A stretch of 64,000 nt of DNA. It comes from Georhizobium profundi (GTDB lineage: Bacteria; Pseudomonadota; Alphaproteobacteria; Rhizobiales; Rhizobiaceae). Below, piece by piece: positions 17,787 to 27,204 of this stretch. The notes below the pieces were generated by a model that saw only the letters and a program-made list of their open reading frames with translations, ran no database searches and had not been told where the DNA came from. The translations under genes were made by a program, and so were the position numbers. Every line of letters starts with the position of its first letter. The first letter of the stretch is position 1. The stretch spans positions 1,078,001 to 1,142,000 of the forward strand of contig NZ_CP032509.1 in assembly GCF_003952725.1 (NCBI RefSeq), given 5' to 3'.

Positions 17787-18792
17787 GGTCGTAGGTCCTT
17801 CCTTTCACGGTGACGTCGCCAAGGACGATATCGTCTCCCGCCATGATGCGGTTGAAGACGCCCATATCGACGTTGCGTCCGGTGATGACGGTCGCGACTG
17901 GACCTTCAAGCTCTTTGAGCTTTCCAGCCATGATCGCGGCGATGCCCACCACGCAGGCGCCCTCGGCCACGATGCGCTCCTCGTAGAACAGGGCCTGCAT
18001 CGCCCGGTAGATCTCGTCTTCGGTGACGAGGATGGTTTCATCCAGGAAGTCCCGGCAGAGCTTGAAAGAGTGCTGGTTCTGGAGCCCGATGCCGCCGCCG
18101 AGTGAATCGGCGAGGCTCGCGACTTCGGTGACAGCGACGGGACGGCCGGCGCGGATGCTTTCGTGCATTGCCGCGCCGCGGTCCATCGAGATGCCCACCA
18201 CCCGGATCGAGGGTTTGATGTGCTTGGCGGCAAGCGCCATGCCCGCGGCGAGACCACCGCCGGAAAGCGGGATCAGCAGCGTTTCGATGTCGGGCCGGTC
18301 TTCCAGCATCTCGAGCGTGATCGTACCTTGTCCGGCGATGACATGCGGATGGTCGAAGGGCGGGATATCCACCAGGCCCTCCTCGGCCACCAGGCGCGCC
18401 GCTTCCTCCTGCGCATCATCCTGGCTAATTCCCACGATCCGCACCTCTGCGCCGAGCGCCCGGATGCCGTCCACCTTGGTCTTCGGCACAAGCGTAGACA
18501 TGCAGACGACCGCACGAATGCCACGGGATTTGGCGGCATGGGCGACTGCGCGACCATGATTGCCGGTCGAGCAACAGGTGACACCGGCAACATCGGCCGG
18601 AAGCTGCATGATCGCGTTGACGGCCCCGCGCAGCTTGAACGCGCCGATGGGCTGCAGCGATTCCAGCTTCAGGAGAAGCTCGGTGCCGAGGAGACGGGAC
18701 AATGCCGTGGCTTCAACGAGGGGTGTGCGGAGCACATGGCCTGCGATGGTCGCTTGTGCCTGCTCGATGTCGCTGAAGCTGAAGGAAGCCAA
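17779..18792 (-). CDS. eutB: Threonine dehydratase-like PLP enzyme, EutB-like
   Basis: A fold-type II PLP lyase with the PLP lysine in GAFKLRGAVNAI and the phosphate loop CCSTGNHGRAVAHAA, plus the late Gly-rich loop PLSGGGLAAGMALA. EutB is proposed to dehydrate hydroxyectoine. The start is uncertain: TTG at 18792 has GGAG 11 bp upstream and gives 337 residues, near family length; a GTG at 18855 has no ribosome site. It forms an operon with eutC and the transaminase. The usual neighbour eutA is absent. Confidence 0.8.
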   Translation of the reverse strand: MASFSFSDIEQAQATIAGHVLRTPLVEATALSRLLGTELLLKLESLQPIGAFKLRGAVNAIMQLPADVAGVTCCSTGNHGRAVAHAAKSRGIRAVVCMSTLVPKTKVDGIRALGAEVRIVGISQDDAQEEAARLVAEEGLVDIPPFDHPHVIAGQGTITLEMLEDRPDIETLLIPLSGGGLAAGMALAAKHIKPSIRVVGISMDRGAAMHESIRAGRPVAVTEVASLADSLGGGIGLQNQHSFKLCRDFLDETILVTEDEIYRAMQALFYEERIVAEGACVVGIAAIMAGKLKELEGPVATVITGRNVDMGVFNRIMAGDDIVLGDVTVKGRTYDHG

Positions 18793-18966
18793 TACGGCAC
18801 GTTCTCCGGTGATTTTCCGAGATTTGATGCGTTCTTGAAGCCGCAAGCCGACCACGGCGGCGTCTGCGCTGTCAAGTTTCGCTCCGTTTCAAGCTCCAGG
18901 CGGCTGGCTCGTCGCGGCATCCGGACGTCGCATTCAGACAGGTTGTTGCCCGTACTGCTTGTAGTG

Positions 18967-18989
18967 TAGGCATAGTGTGACGGTGCCTA
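18967..18989. promoter_or_regulatory. Inverted repeat in the eutB-doeA divergent region
   Basis: TAGGCA and TGCCTA flank an 11-bp centre about 30 bp before the doeA ATG. In ectoine catabolic clusters this region is normally controlled by EnuR and AsnC/DoeX regulators, none of which is encoded in this window. The repeat is a candidate operator only. Confidence 0.3.
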
Positions 18990-19020
18990 AAAATGTCGTT
19001 TTAGATCAGGAAGTCTGCTG

Positions 19021-20220
19021 ATGCCCGCCAGTGCATTGCCTTTCAGCCACGCCGAATATGAGCGCCGCCTGCGTCTCGTGCGCGACTCCATGCGCAGGCA
19101 GGAGATCGATGTCCTGTTCGTCGAGGATCCTTCCAACATGGCATGGCTGACCGGCTATGACGGCTGGTCGTTCTACGTGCACCAGGGCGTGCTCATCTTC
19201 CACGATGAAGACCCGATCTGGTGGGGGCGCGGGCAGGATGCCAATGGGGCGGTGCGCACCGTCTACATGGAGGATGCGCGCTGCATCCCTTATGCCGACC
19301 ACTATGTGCAATCGCGCGACATTCATCCGATGCAGACGCTGGCCGCGCTGATCCGCGACAAGGGCCATTCGTCGTCGCGTATCGGGCTCGAGCTCGACAA
19401 TTATTACTTCTCCGCCAAAGCCTACCTCGTGCTCGAATACGAGCTGCCGAACGCAACCTTCAGCGATGCGACAGGGCTGGTGAACTGGCAGCGCACGGTC
19501 AAGTCGAACGAGGAACTCGCCTTCATGCGCAAGGCGGCGCTGATTGCGGAAAAGGTCGTCGACGGCATCGTGGAGCGCGTCGAGCCGGGCATGAAGAAGA
19601 ACGAGGTGGTGGCCGAGATCTATGCGGACACGATCCGTGGTCTCGACGACGGCACGGAAGAGGGCATCTGGGGCGACTATCCGGCGATCGTGCCGCTCCT
19701 GCCGAGCGGATCGGATGCCGCCGCGCCGCACCTCACCTGGAGCGCGCAACCCTTCAAGACGGGTGAAGCGACTTTCTTCGAGATCGCCGGATGCTACCGC
19801 CGCTATCACGTGCCGTTCTGCCGGACAGTGTTTCTCGGCAAGCCGCCGCAATATCTGCTCGATGCGGAAATGGCCGTTGTGCTCGGCCTCGAAGCTGGGC
19901 TCGAGACCGCGCGTCCTGGTGCGCGCGCCGGCGATGTCGCGCGTGCCTTCCACTACGAGCTCGAGAAGATCGGCATCGATCGCGGCGCGCGCTGCGGCTA
20001 TCCGATCGGAATTTCTTATCCGCCAGATTGGGGCGAGCGGACCATCTCGTTCCGCGAAAATGACGACACCATTCTGGAAGCTGGCATGACCTTCCACTTC
20101 ATGCCGGGACTCTGGATGAAGGATTGGGGTCTCGAGATCACCGAGAGCATCCTGATCCGCGACGGCGCGGCGGCCGAATGCCTCTGCAACCGTCCCCGCA
20201 AGATGTATGTGAAGGATTAG
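19021..20220 (+). CDS. doeA: Ectoine hydrolase DoeA/EutD (M24 family)
   Basis: A 399-residue creatinase/prolidase-like hydrolase that opens the ectoine ring to N-acetyl-diaminobutyrate. Conserved features include the N-terminal creatinase domain (FVEDPSNMAWLTGYDGWSFY) and the C-terminal pita-bread fold with GYPIGISYPPDWGER and AGMTFHFMPGLW, which are typical of DoeA. AGGAAG lies 7 bp before the ATG. It begins a plus-strand operon with the M20 deacetylase 8 bp downstream. Confidence 0.92.
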   Translation: MPASALPFSHAEYERRLRLVRDSMRRQEIDVLFVEDPSNMAWLTGYDGWSFYVHQGVLIFHDEDPIWWGRGQDANGAVRTVYMEDARCIPYADHYVQSRDIHPMQTLAALIRDKGHSSSRIGLELDNYYFSAKAYLVLEYELPNATFSDATGLVNWQRTVKSNEELAFMRKAALIAEKVVDGIVERVEPGMKKNEVVAEIYADTIRGLDDGTEEGIWGDYPAIVPLLPSGSDAAAPHLTWSAQPFKTGEATFFEIAGCYRRYHVPFCRTVFLGKPPQYLLDAEMAVVLGLEAGLETARPGARAGDVARAFHYELEKIGIDRGARCGYPIGISYPPDWGERTISFRENDDTILEAGMTFHFMPGLWMKDWGLEITESILIRDGAAAECLCNRPRKMYVKD

Positions 20221-20228
20221 CGGGCTTC

Positions 20229-21386
20229 ATGTTGCTGGAGCGGACCCGAGCGATCCTTGCCGATCTCATCGCCTATCCGACGGTGTCGTCGGACAGCAAT
20301 CTCGACCTGATCGCCTATGCCGCGGACCTCTTGAAGCAATCCGGCGCGGACATTCGCATCTCGCAGGATCCGGACGGGCGCAAGGCGAACCTCTTCGCCT
20401 CGCTCGGGCCCGGTGTGGATGGCGGCATCGTGCTTTCGGGGCATTCCGATGTGGTGCCCGTCGAGGGACAGGAGTGGACGAGCGAACCGTTCGCGCTTCG
20501 GGAAGCCGACGGCCTGCTCTATGGGCGCGGCACCTGCGACATGAAGGGCTTTATCGCCGCATGTCTTGCCGTGGCACCGGTCTTCGCCGCGCGCGATCTT
20601 GCCCGCCCCGTGCATTTCGCCTTCACCTATGACGAGGAGGTCGGCTGCCTCGGCGCGCGGACCCTGATTGCCGATCTTGCCGAAGCAGGAATTCGACCGT
20701 CGGGCGTCATCATCGGCGAGCCGACAGAGATGCGCATCATCGAAGGCCACAAGGGGTGCTTCGAGTACACGACGCATTTCACCGGCTCGGGCGGCCATGC
20801 CTCCATCCCCGATGCGGGCGTGAATGCCATCGAATACGCCGTCAGCTACATCACGCGCCTGCTCGAATTGCGCGAGCCGCTGAAGGCGCGGTCGCCTGAA
20901 GGCAGCCCGTTCACGCCACCGTGGACGACGCTTCAGGCCGGCGCCATCGTCGGCGGTCCGGCACGCAACGTGGTGGCGAGCGACTGCCGCGTCGACTGGG
21001 AAATGCGGCCGGTGACCTCCGCCGACGCTGATTTCGTCAAGGCGGAGATGCGTGCCTTCGTCGATCAGGTGCTGAGGCCGGCGATGCATGCGGTCGACCC
21101 AGCAACCGATATCGTGACCCACGTGATCGGCGAGGTCGAAGGGCTGGAGCCGGCGAGCCATTCCGAAGCGCTTGCCATCGCGCGCGAACTGACGGGCCGC
21201 AACGAGGCCGATGTCGTTTCCTTCGGTACCGAGGCCGGCCTCTTTCAGAAGGCCGGCATTTCGGCCGTCGTCTGCGGACCTGGTTCGATCGCGCAGGCCC
21301 ACAAGCCGGACGAATTCATCAGTCTCGACCAACTCGACCAGTGCCTTGGGATGCTGGAGCGGCTGGCGGACAAGGTGAGCCGGTGA
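20229..21386 (+). CDS. M20-family amidohydrolase, DoeB2- or ArgE-like deacetylase
   Basis: A 385-residue zinc M20 deacetylase. It shows SGHSDVVP with the metal His/Asp, GRGTCDMKGF, TYDEEVGCLGA with the catalytic Glu pair, and a late CGPGSIAQAHKPDEF His. It resembles acetylornithine deacetylase, but it directly follows doeA, where an N-acetyl-diaminobutyrate deacetylase is needed. The common DoeB/EutE belongs to the unrelated succinylglutamate-desuccinylase family, so this would be the alternative M20-type enzyme. The two substrates differ by one carbon, and the sequence cannot separate them. Confidence 0.78.
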   Translation: MLLERTRAILADLIAYPTVSSDSNLDLIAYAADLLKQSGADIRISQDPDGRKANLFASLGPGVDGGIVLSGHSDVVPVEGQEWTSEPFALREADGLLYGRGTCDMKGFIAACLAVAPVFAARDLARPVHFAFTYDEEVGCLGARTLIADLAEAGIRPSGVIIGEPTEMRIIEGHKGCFEYTTHFTGSGGHASIPDAGVNAIEYAVSYITRLLELREPLKARSPEGSPFTPPWTTLQAGAIVGGPARNVVASDCRVDWEMRPVTSADADFVKAEMRAFVDQVLRPAMHAVDPATDIVTHVIGEVEGLEPASHSEALAIARELTGRNEADVVSFGTEAGLFQKAGISAVVCGPGSIAQAHKPDEFISLDQLDQCLGMLERLADKVSR

Positions 21387-21391
21387 GTCGA

Positions 21392-21586
21392 TCAGAATTC
21401 GTGGTCGATGCCCGCCTGTTTCATGATTTGATTGGCCGTGTGGCGCGATTTTATGTCGCTATCGACCGGGAATTTCTTGCCGGTCGTCGGATTCCACCAG
21501 ATCTCGTGATCGCCCTTGCCGTGGCGGAAGAATGCGCAACCGTTCTCGCGAAGGATGTCTTTGACCGCTTTGGTGTAGCCCGGCAT
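21392..21586 (-). CDS. hicA: HicA-like toxin of a HicBA module (first)
   Basis: A 64-residue HicA/YcfA double-stranded-RNA-binding-fold toxin (translation-dependent mRNA interferase). The catalytic His lies in FRHGKGDHEIWW. It is second in a minus-strand operon, 9 bp after its antitoxin, and converges with the M20 deacetylase gene (5 bp gap). Confidence 0.85.
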   Translation of the reverse strand: MPGYTKAVKDILRENGCAFFRHGKGDHEIWWNPTTGKKFPVDSDIKSRHTANQIMKQAGIDHEF

Positions 21587-21595
21587 CCGTCGGCG

Positions 21596-21838
21596 TCAGG
21601 CGCGCGATGCAATGCCGGCGACGTTCGCCATCAGCGCAAACGGCACCTCTGCGTGGACAGCCTCGATGACGCCGTTCTCCTCGAGAAGCTCAGGCACCAT
21701 CACTTTCAGCTTGGCGATCATCTGGTCCATGGATGACGCCTCAGTGGCAAGGCCCGGGACATCGCTGTCGGCGACGTACCAGACCTGTGCTTCCTCATCC
21801 CATTCGACAGCGACAAAGAATTCATGCTCGGGTCGCAT
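21596..21838 (-). CDS. hicB: HicB-like antitoxin (DUF1902 type), first module
   Basis: An 80-residue antitoxin with the HicB partial RNase-H fold (VAVEWDEEAQVWYVADSDVPGL). It lacks an obvious long C-terminal DNA-binding domain, as in DUF1902 members. The ATG is preferred over the adjacent upstream GTG because AAAGGA is better spaced from it. Confidence 0.82.
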   Translation of the reverse strand: MRPEHEFFVAVEWDEEAQVWYVADSDVPGLATEASSMDQMIAKLKVMVPELLEENGVIEAVHAEVPFALMANVAGIASRA

Positions 21839-21935
21839 CACCGGATCCTTTCGCGGTACCTCGCACCGCTGCGCTCATGGAAGAGATATGGGGCGGCGGG
21901 CTGATTTCTGTCAACGCCGACGCCCTACTGCATTC

Positions 21936-22721
21936 TCACACCGACTTGATCGCGCCGCCGTCGCAGCGGATCAGGCCGCCGGTCACGTAGCTTGCGGGTA
22001 CCGACACGAGGAACGCGGCGACGGAGGCGAATTCGTCGACGGTGCCGTAGCGGCCGGCGGGGATCGAGGCGCGGGCGGTTTCGCGGATGTCTTCGATCGG
22101 CTTGCCGGTGCGCTTGGAATTGGCTTCGTCCAGCTCATCGACCCGCTCAGTCTGGATGCGGCCGGGCAGGAGCATGTTGAAGGTGACGCCGGCACCGGCG
22201 TTCTCGTTTGCCATCGATTTCGACCATCCGACCAGTGCGGAGCGGAGCGCATTGGAGAGGCCGAGATTGGGGATCGGCTGGATGACGCCGGAGGAGGCGA
22301 CGGTGAGGATGCGGCCGAACCCTTGATCCTTCATCGCGGGCAGGAAGCGCTGCGTGATCGCCATCACGCGCAGCACCATCGTGTCGAACTGCTTTGCCAG
22401 GACCTCGAGCGAGGCGTCGGTCATCGCGCCGGGGGGCGGGCCGCCGGTGTTGTTGACGAGGATGTCGATGCCGCCAAGCTTCTCGGCAACTGCTGCGGCG
22501 AGCGTATCCACGACGCCCGGATCGGTGAGATCGGCTTCGACGAAATCGGCCTTGCCACCGGCTTCGCGGATCGTGGTGACGGCGTGTTCAAGCTTGTCGC
22601 GGGAGCGGCCGGAAAGCAGTACGTGCGCGCCTTCTTCGGCGAGCTTGGTGCCGATGCCGAGACCGAGGCCGCGTGTGGAGGCAAGCACGAGCGCGCGTTT
22701 GCCGGTCAATCCGAGATCCAT
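21936..22721 (-). CDS. SDR-family protein with altered catalytic motif
   Basis: A 261-residue short-chain dehydrogenase/reductase-fold protein with the N-terminal nucleotide loop STRGLGLGIG and NNTGGPPPG. The usual catalytic YxxxK is not seen: the segment after the conserved VASSG reads PNLGLSNALRSAL, placing Leu where Tyr is expected and Asn where Lys is expected. A known SDR subgroup looks like this; its activity is unclear. The ATG has GGGAGA upstream. It is divergent from pyrC. Confidence 0.75.
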   Translation of the reverse strand: MDLGLTGKRALVLASTRGLGLGIGTKLAEEGAHVLLSGRSRDKLEHAVTTIREAGGKADFVEADLTDPGVVDTLAAAVAEKLGGIDILVNNTGGPPPGAMTDASLEVLAKQFDTMVLRVMAITQRFLPAMKDQGFGRILTVASSGVIQPIPNLGLSNALRSALVGWSKSMANENAGAGVTFNMLLPGRIQTERVDELDEANSKRTGKPIEDIRETARASIPAGRYGTVDEFASVAAFLVSVPASYVTGGLIRCDGGAIKSV

Positions 22722-22856
22722 GATGCTCTCCCTTTTCATTATTCGGGCCTCGGTATAGCCGCCGGGAGCCGTGAACAACAAGCGGCGCGGCGATTGTCCT
22801 TGGCCGACCGGCTCTGCTAACGAAGGGCGATATCAAAGCCTCGCGAGACACCCTCC

Positions 22857-23894
22857 ATGACCGAACTGACCATCCGCCGCCCCGACGACTGGCATCTGCA
22901 TCTGCGCGACGGGGCGATGCTGGAGGGCGTGCTGCCGCACACGACGGCGCATTTCGCGCGCGCGATCATCATGCCGAACCTTGTCCCTCCGGTCGTCACC
23001 GCAGCCGATGCGCGCGCCTATCGGGAACGTATTTTGGCAGCGCGGCCGGAAGGGTCCGATTTCGAGCCGCTCATGACGCTCTATCTGACGGAAACGACCG
23101 ACGCCGACGATCTGGCGGACGCCCATGCGAGCGGCCTCGTCACGGCGGTGAAGCTTTATCCGGCCGGCGCCACCACCAATTCGGCAAGCGGCGTGCGCGA
23201 CATCGACAAGGTCATGCCGATCCTGGAGCGCATGGCATCGATCGGGCTTCCTCTTTGTGTCCATGGCGAGGTCACGGATCCTGCGATCGACATCTTCGAC
23301 CGGGAAGCCGTCTTCATCGAGCGGGTGCTGGCGCCACTGCGCGCGAGGCTGCCGGAACTCAAGATCACGATGGAGCACGTCACGACGAAGGATGGCGTGG
23401 ATTACATCAAATCGTCCTCCAGCAATCTCGCCGGATCGATCACCACCCACCACCTGATCATCAACCGCAACGCGATCCTCGCAGGCGGTATCCGGCCGCA
23501 TTATTACTGCCTGCCGGTCGCAAAGCGCGAGACGCATCGCCTGGCGCTGCGCGCTGCCGCGACGTCGGGCGACGCGCGGTTCTTCCTCGGCACGGATTCC
23601 GCGCCACACGTGGATGCCACGAAGGAATGCGGCTGCGGCTGTGCCGGCATTTTCACCGCCACCAACACGATGCCGCTGCTTGCCCATGTGTTCGAGGAGG
23701 AGGGCGCGCTGCACCGGCTGGAGGCGTTTACTTCGCTCAACGGTCCGGCCTGGTACGGCCTTCCGGTCAACACGGGCACGATGACGCTGAGCAAGCGCGC
23801 CGAGCCGGTCGCTTACCCAGCAAAGATCGAAACGGGCGCCGGGCCAGTCACGCTCTTCGACCCGATGTTCCCGGTTCACTGGGATGTCGTCTGA
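22857..23894 (+). CDS. pyrC: Dihydroorotase PyrC
   Basis: A class II dihydroorotase of 345 residues catalysing the reversible cyclisation of carbamoyl-aspartate in pyrimidine synthesis. The metal HxH is at residues 13-15 ([10 protein letters not shown]). The carbamylated Lys is near residue 98 ([16 protein letters not shown]), and the late Asp lies in FLGTDSAPH. It is followed 84 bp later by pyrE. Confidence 0.95.
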   Translation: MTELTIRRPDDWHLHLRDGAMLEGVLPHTTAHFARAIIMPNLVPPVVTAADARAYRERILAARPEGSDFEPLMTLYLTETTDADDLADAHASGLVTAVKLYPAGATTNSASGVRDIDKVMPILERMASIGLPLCVHGEVTDPAIDIFDREAVFIERVLAPLRARLPELKITMEHVTTKDGVDYIKSSSSNLAGSITTHHLIINRNAILAGGIRPHYYCLPVAKRETHRLALRAAATSGDARFFLGTDSAPHVDATKECGCGCAGIFTATNTMPLLAHVFEEEGALHRLEAFTSLNGPAWYGLPVNTGTMTLSKRAEPVAYPAKIETGAGPVTLFDPMFPVHWDVV

Positions 23895-23978
23895 CGGGTA
23901 GCGCCGCGCATCGCTTGCTGCTAATCAACCGGCGCCCGCTTTTCCCGCCCGCCCGATCAGACAGTCAAGGATCCGCCG

Positions 23979-24677
23979 ATGTTCGCCAACAGCTTCCCCG
24001 ACAAGGATGTGGCCGCCGAACTCGTCGCGAAAATGCTGCTTGAGATCAAGGCGGTGCATTTCAAGGCGGACGAGCCCTACAAGCTCGCATCGGGCATGCG
24101 CAGCCCCGTTTATATCGACTGCCGCAAGCTCTTGTCCTACCCCCGCGTGCGTTCTGCTGTCATCGATTTTGCCGCTGGTACGCTTCTGCGCAATGCAGGA
24201 TTCGAGCAATTCGACTGCATTGCCGGCGGCGAGACGGCCGGGATCCCCTTCGCGGCCTTGCTTGCCGATCGCCTCGGGCTGCCGATGATCTACGTGCGCA
24301 AGGCGCCGAAGGGTCACGGCCGCAATGCCCAGATTGAGGGCCACATGCCGGAAGGCGCGCGCGTGCTCGTCATCGAGGACCTGACGACGGCCGGTGGCAG
24401 CATGTTCAAGTTCATCGACGCGATCCGTGCGGCGGGCGGGGTCGTCGATCACGGTATCGCGCTCTTTTTCTACGGCATCTTTCCCGAAGCCGAGCAGCGC
24501 TTCGAAAACGGCAAGGTGCGGCTCCACTATGTCGCCACCTGGCGCAATGTGCTGGCCGTTGCCCGCGAACAGAAACTCTTCGACGAACAGACGTTGTCGG
24601 AGGTGGAAGCCTTTCTCAATGCGCCGCTTGCATGGTCGGCGCGCAATGGCGGTATCTCCGAACTGCCGCAATCCTGA
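23979..24677 (+). CDS. pyrE: Orotate phosphoribosyltransferase PyrE
   Basis: A 232-residue phosphoribosyltransferase that makes orotidine monophosphate. The PRPP-binding motif [15 protein letters not shown] is near residues 129-143, and [10 protein letters not shown] supplies the flexible-loop Lys residues. It lies downstream of pyrC in the same direction. Confidence 0.95.
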   Translation: MFANSFPDKDVAAELVAKMLLEIKAVHFKADEPYKLASGMRSPVYIDCRKLLSYPRVRSAVIDFAAGTLLRNAGFEQFDCIAGGETAGIPFAALLADRLGLPMIYVRKAPKGHGRNAQIEGHMPEGARVLVIEDLTTAGGSMFKFIDAIRAAGGVVDHGIALFFYGIFPEAEQRFENGKVRLHYVATWRNVLAVAREQKLFDEQTLSEVEAFLNAPLAWSARNGGISELPQS

Positions 24678-24719
24678 TTTTCTTTCCTTAGCTCAAACAT
24701 TCAACGAGGGAGACAGGCC

Positions 24720-25982
24720 GTGACGAAGCCGAAGCTCTTGATCGTCGGTGCCGGTGGCGTCGGCCAGGTGACAGTTCACAAGGCAGCCCAGTTCCGCGCC
24801 GAGTTCGGCGGGATCGTTCTCGCAGCACGCAACGCGGATAAACTCGCCGCGATCGCGCAAGAGGTACAGGAGCGTTGGGCGGCGCCGGGCGAGGGTCCCC
24901 TGATCGAGACGATGGTCATCGACGCGCGCAACCTCGAGGACGTTAAACGCGTGATCTCGGAGACGGGCGCGCAGATCCTGATCAATGTCGCGTCGCCCTA
25001 TTGCAACGAGACGCTTCTCGACGCCTGCCTCGCCACAGGCACGCATTATCTCGACACCGCGCTTGGCGAGGACGAGCATGTCGAGGACATCAAGGCGCCC
25101 TGGTATTCCTACGTGGAGTGGCCACGCCGCGAAAAGTTTGCCGGGAAGAAGCTGAACGCATTTCTCGGCATGGGGTTCGATCCGGGTGTCGTGAACATCT
25201 TCTGCGCCCATGCGCGCAAGCACCATTTCGACAGCATTTCTTCGATCGACATCATCGACGTGAATGCCGGCAGCCACGGCAGATATTTCGCGACCAATTT
25301 CGATGCGGACGTCAATCTGCGCGAGGTGAAGGAAGACGTGATCACCTGGGAAAAGGGTGCATGGAAGACCATCCCGCACCATTCCGAATGGATGGACGTC
25401 ACCCTGCCGCAGGTGGGCTCGCACCGCGTCTATTCCATGGGGCACGACGAGCTGCAGTCGCTGGCCTACACCTTCCCAGGCACCGAGCGCATCACCTTCT
25501 GGATGGGCTTCGGCGAACATTATCTCAAGGTGTTCAACGTCCTCGACAATCTGGGGCTCACGTCGTCGATTCCGGTGGAGGTCGATGGGGTCGAGGTTGC
25601 GCCGAACCGTTTCGTGAAGGCGCTCTTGCCGGATCCGTCGTCGCTCGCACCGGACTACCAAGGCAAGATCTGCATCGGCTGCGACATTCGCGGCATGAAG
25701 GATGGTCAGGAGAAGCGGCTCTTCATCTGGTCGAATTGCGACCATGCGGAAAACTACGAGGAGGTCGGCAGCCAATCGATTTCCTATTCGACCGGCGTCC
25801 CCGTCATCACTGCGATCCGGTTGATGGCGAACGGCACGTGGAACCCTGAGACCATGACCCATATGGAGGAGCTGGATCCCGATCCGTTCCTGAAGCTGAT
25901 GCCGGAAACCGGCATCGACTGGCACGAGACGGAGCTGCCACTCGATGGCTCCTGGCCGTTCACCAAGCCGGGTGCGGCCTGA
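24720..25982 (+). CDS. Carboxy(nor)spermidine dehydrogenase (saccharopine dehydrogenase family)
   Basis: A 420-residue saccharopine-dehydrogenase-family enzyme with an N-terminal Rossmann motif (IVGAGGVGQVTVHKAA). Together with the next gene it makes spermidine (or norspermidine/homospermidine precursors) from aspartate semialdehyde and a diamine through a carboxylated intermediate. The GTG start has GAGGGAG upstream, and the stop overlaps the decarboxylase ATG by one base. The exact diamine is not readable from the sequence. Confidence 0.88.
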   Translation: MTKPKLLIVGAGGVGQVTVHKAAQFRAEFGGIVLAARNADKLAAIAQEVQERWAAPGEGPLIETMVIDARNLEDVKRVISETGAQILINVASPYCNETLLDACLATGTHYLDTALGEDEHVEDIKAPWYSYVEWPRREKFAGKKLNAFLGMGFDPGVVNIFCAHARKHHFDSISSIDIIDVNAGSHGRYFATNFDADVNLREVKEDVITWEKGAWKTIPHHSEWMDVTLPQVGSHRVYSMGHDELQSLAYTFPGTERITFWMGFGEHYLKVFNVLDNLGLTSSIPVEVDGVEVAPNRFVKALLPDPSSLAPDYQGKICIGCDIRGMKDGQEKRLFIWSNCDHAENYEEVGSQSISYSTGVPVITAIRLMANGTWNPETMTHMEELDPDPFLKLMPETGIDWHETELPLDGSWPFTKPGAA

Positions 25983-27154
25983 TGGCGGGCAATTTCAAGC
26001 GCTTCGATCCCGCGCGCGTGCCAAGCCCCTGCTATGTCATCGATCTCACCAAGCTCGAGGACAATCTGAAACTACTGCAATCCGTCGGCGAGCGCGCAGG
26101 CGTCGAGATCCTGCTCGCGCTCAAGGCATTCTCCTTTCCCGGCGCTGGTGACCTGATCGGTCGATATCTGTCGGGTACAGCGGCGAGCGGGCTTTACGAG
26201 GCACGTCTCGGGCGCGAGCGGTTCGGCGGCGCGGTCCACACCTACGCACCCGGGCTTTCGGCCGCGAACATCGAAGGTATTCTCGAACATTCCGATCATG
26301 TCATCCTGAACTCGCTCCATCAGTGGCAGCGTTTCCAAGGGCAGCTTCAAGCAGCATCGGGCGTTGATTTCGGTTTGCGCATCAACCCGGAGCATTCGGA
26401 AGTGGCGCAACCGCTTTATGATCCGTGTGCACCGTGGTCGCGGCTCGGCGTACCCGCCGATGCGGTCACCGCAGAGGACCTCGCGCCTTTCGAGGGTCTG
26501 CACGTTCATGCGCTGTGCGACCATGATTTCGATGCGTTCGACCGCCTGCTGACTGCCGTCGAAGAGCGATGCGCGCATCTCTTCGGTGCGGTTCGCTGGA
26601 TCAATCTCGGCGGCGGGCTGCTGATCACCGAGGAGGATTTTCCGGTCGATCGGTTGGTCGAACGATTGCAGGCTTTTCGCGAAAGGACTGGCCTCAAGGT
26701 CTATCTCGAGCCTGGCACGGCGGTAGCTTTGCATGCCGGCGCGCTCGTTGCCGAATTGCTGGACATCGCCGAGAACGGAGCCGCCATCGGCATCCTCGAT
26801 GCTTCGGCAACCTGTCACATGCCTGATGTAATCGAAGCGCCGTTCACGCCGGAACTCATTGGCGCGACAGCTCTGCCGCGTGGCCTGGCAGCGTCCGAAG
26901 CGGATGATCTGACGATGCGGCTCGGCGGACCGACATGTCTTGCTGGCGATGTCGTCGGCACCTATCGCTTCGAAACGCGTCCCCAGATCGGCGATCGGCT
27001 CGTCTTCCTCGATCTCGCCTATTACACGATGGTCAAGAACACGACCTTCAACGGCACGCCGCTGCCGTCGATCGCCACCTGGGATGCACGTACCGATACC
27101 GTGGAGATCGTCAAGACGTTCGGCTACGACGATTTCGAGCAGCGGCTGGGCTAG
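25982..27154 (+). CDS. nspC: Carboxy(nor)spermidine decarboxylase NspC
   Basis: A fold-type III PLP decarboxylase of 390 residues. The PLP Lys is in EILLALKAFSFPG (about residue 48), the phosphate loop is LGGGLLITEEDFP, and the late GPTCLAGDVVG supplies the dimer-interface Cys. It removes the carboxyl group from carboxyspermidine. It is translationally coupled to the dehydrogenase. Confidence 0.9.
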   Translation: MAGNFKRFDPARVPSPCYVIDLTKLEDNLKLLQSVGERAGVEILLALKAFSFPGAGDLIGRYLSGTAASGLYEARLGRERFGGAVHTYAPGLSAANIEGILEHSDHVILNSLHQWQRFQGQLQAASGVDFGLRINPEHSEVAQPLYDPCAPWSRLGVPADAVTAEDLAPFEGLHVHALCDHDFDAFDRLLTAVEERCAHLFGAVRWINLGGGLLITEEDFPVDRLVERLQAFRERTGLKVYLEPGTAVALHAGALVAELLDIAENGAAIGILDASATCHMPDVIEAPFTPELIGATALPRGLAASEADDLTMRLGGPTCLAGDVVGTYRFETRPQIGDRLVFLDLAYYTMVKNTTFNGTPLPSIATWDARTDTVEIVKTFGYDDFEQRLG

Positions 27155-27204
27155 CCACGACCGGCGGAATTGATTAAATCGATTGAATGCTTGGGAGGGA
27201 TGCG

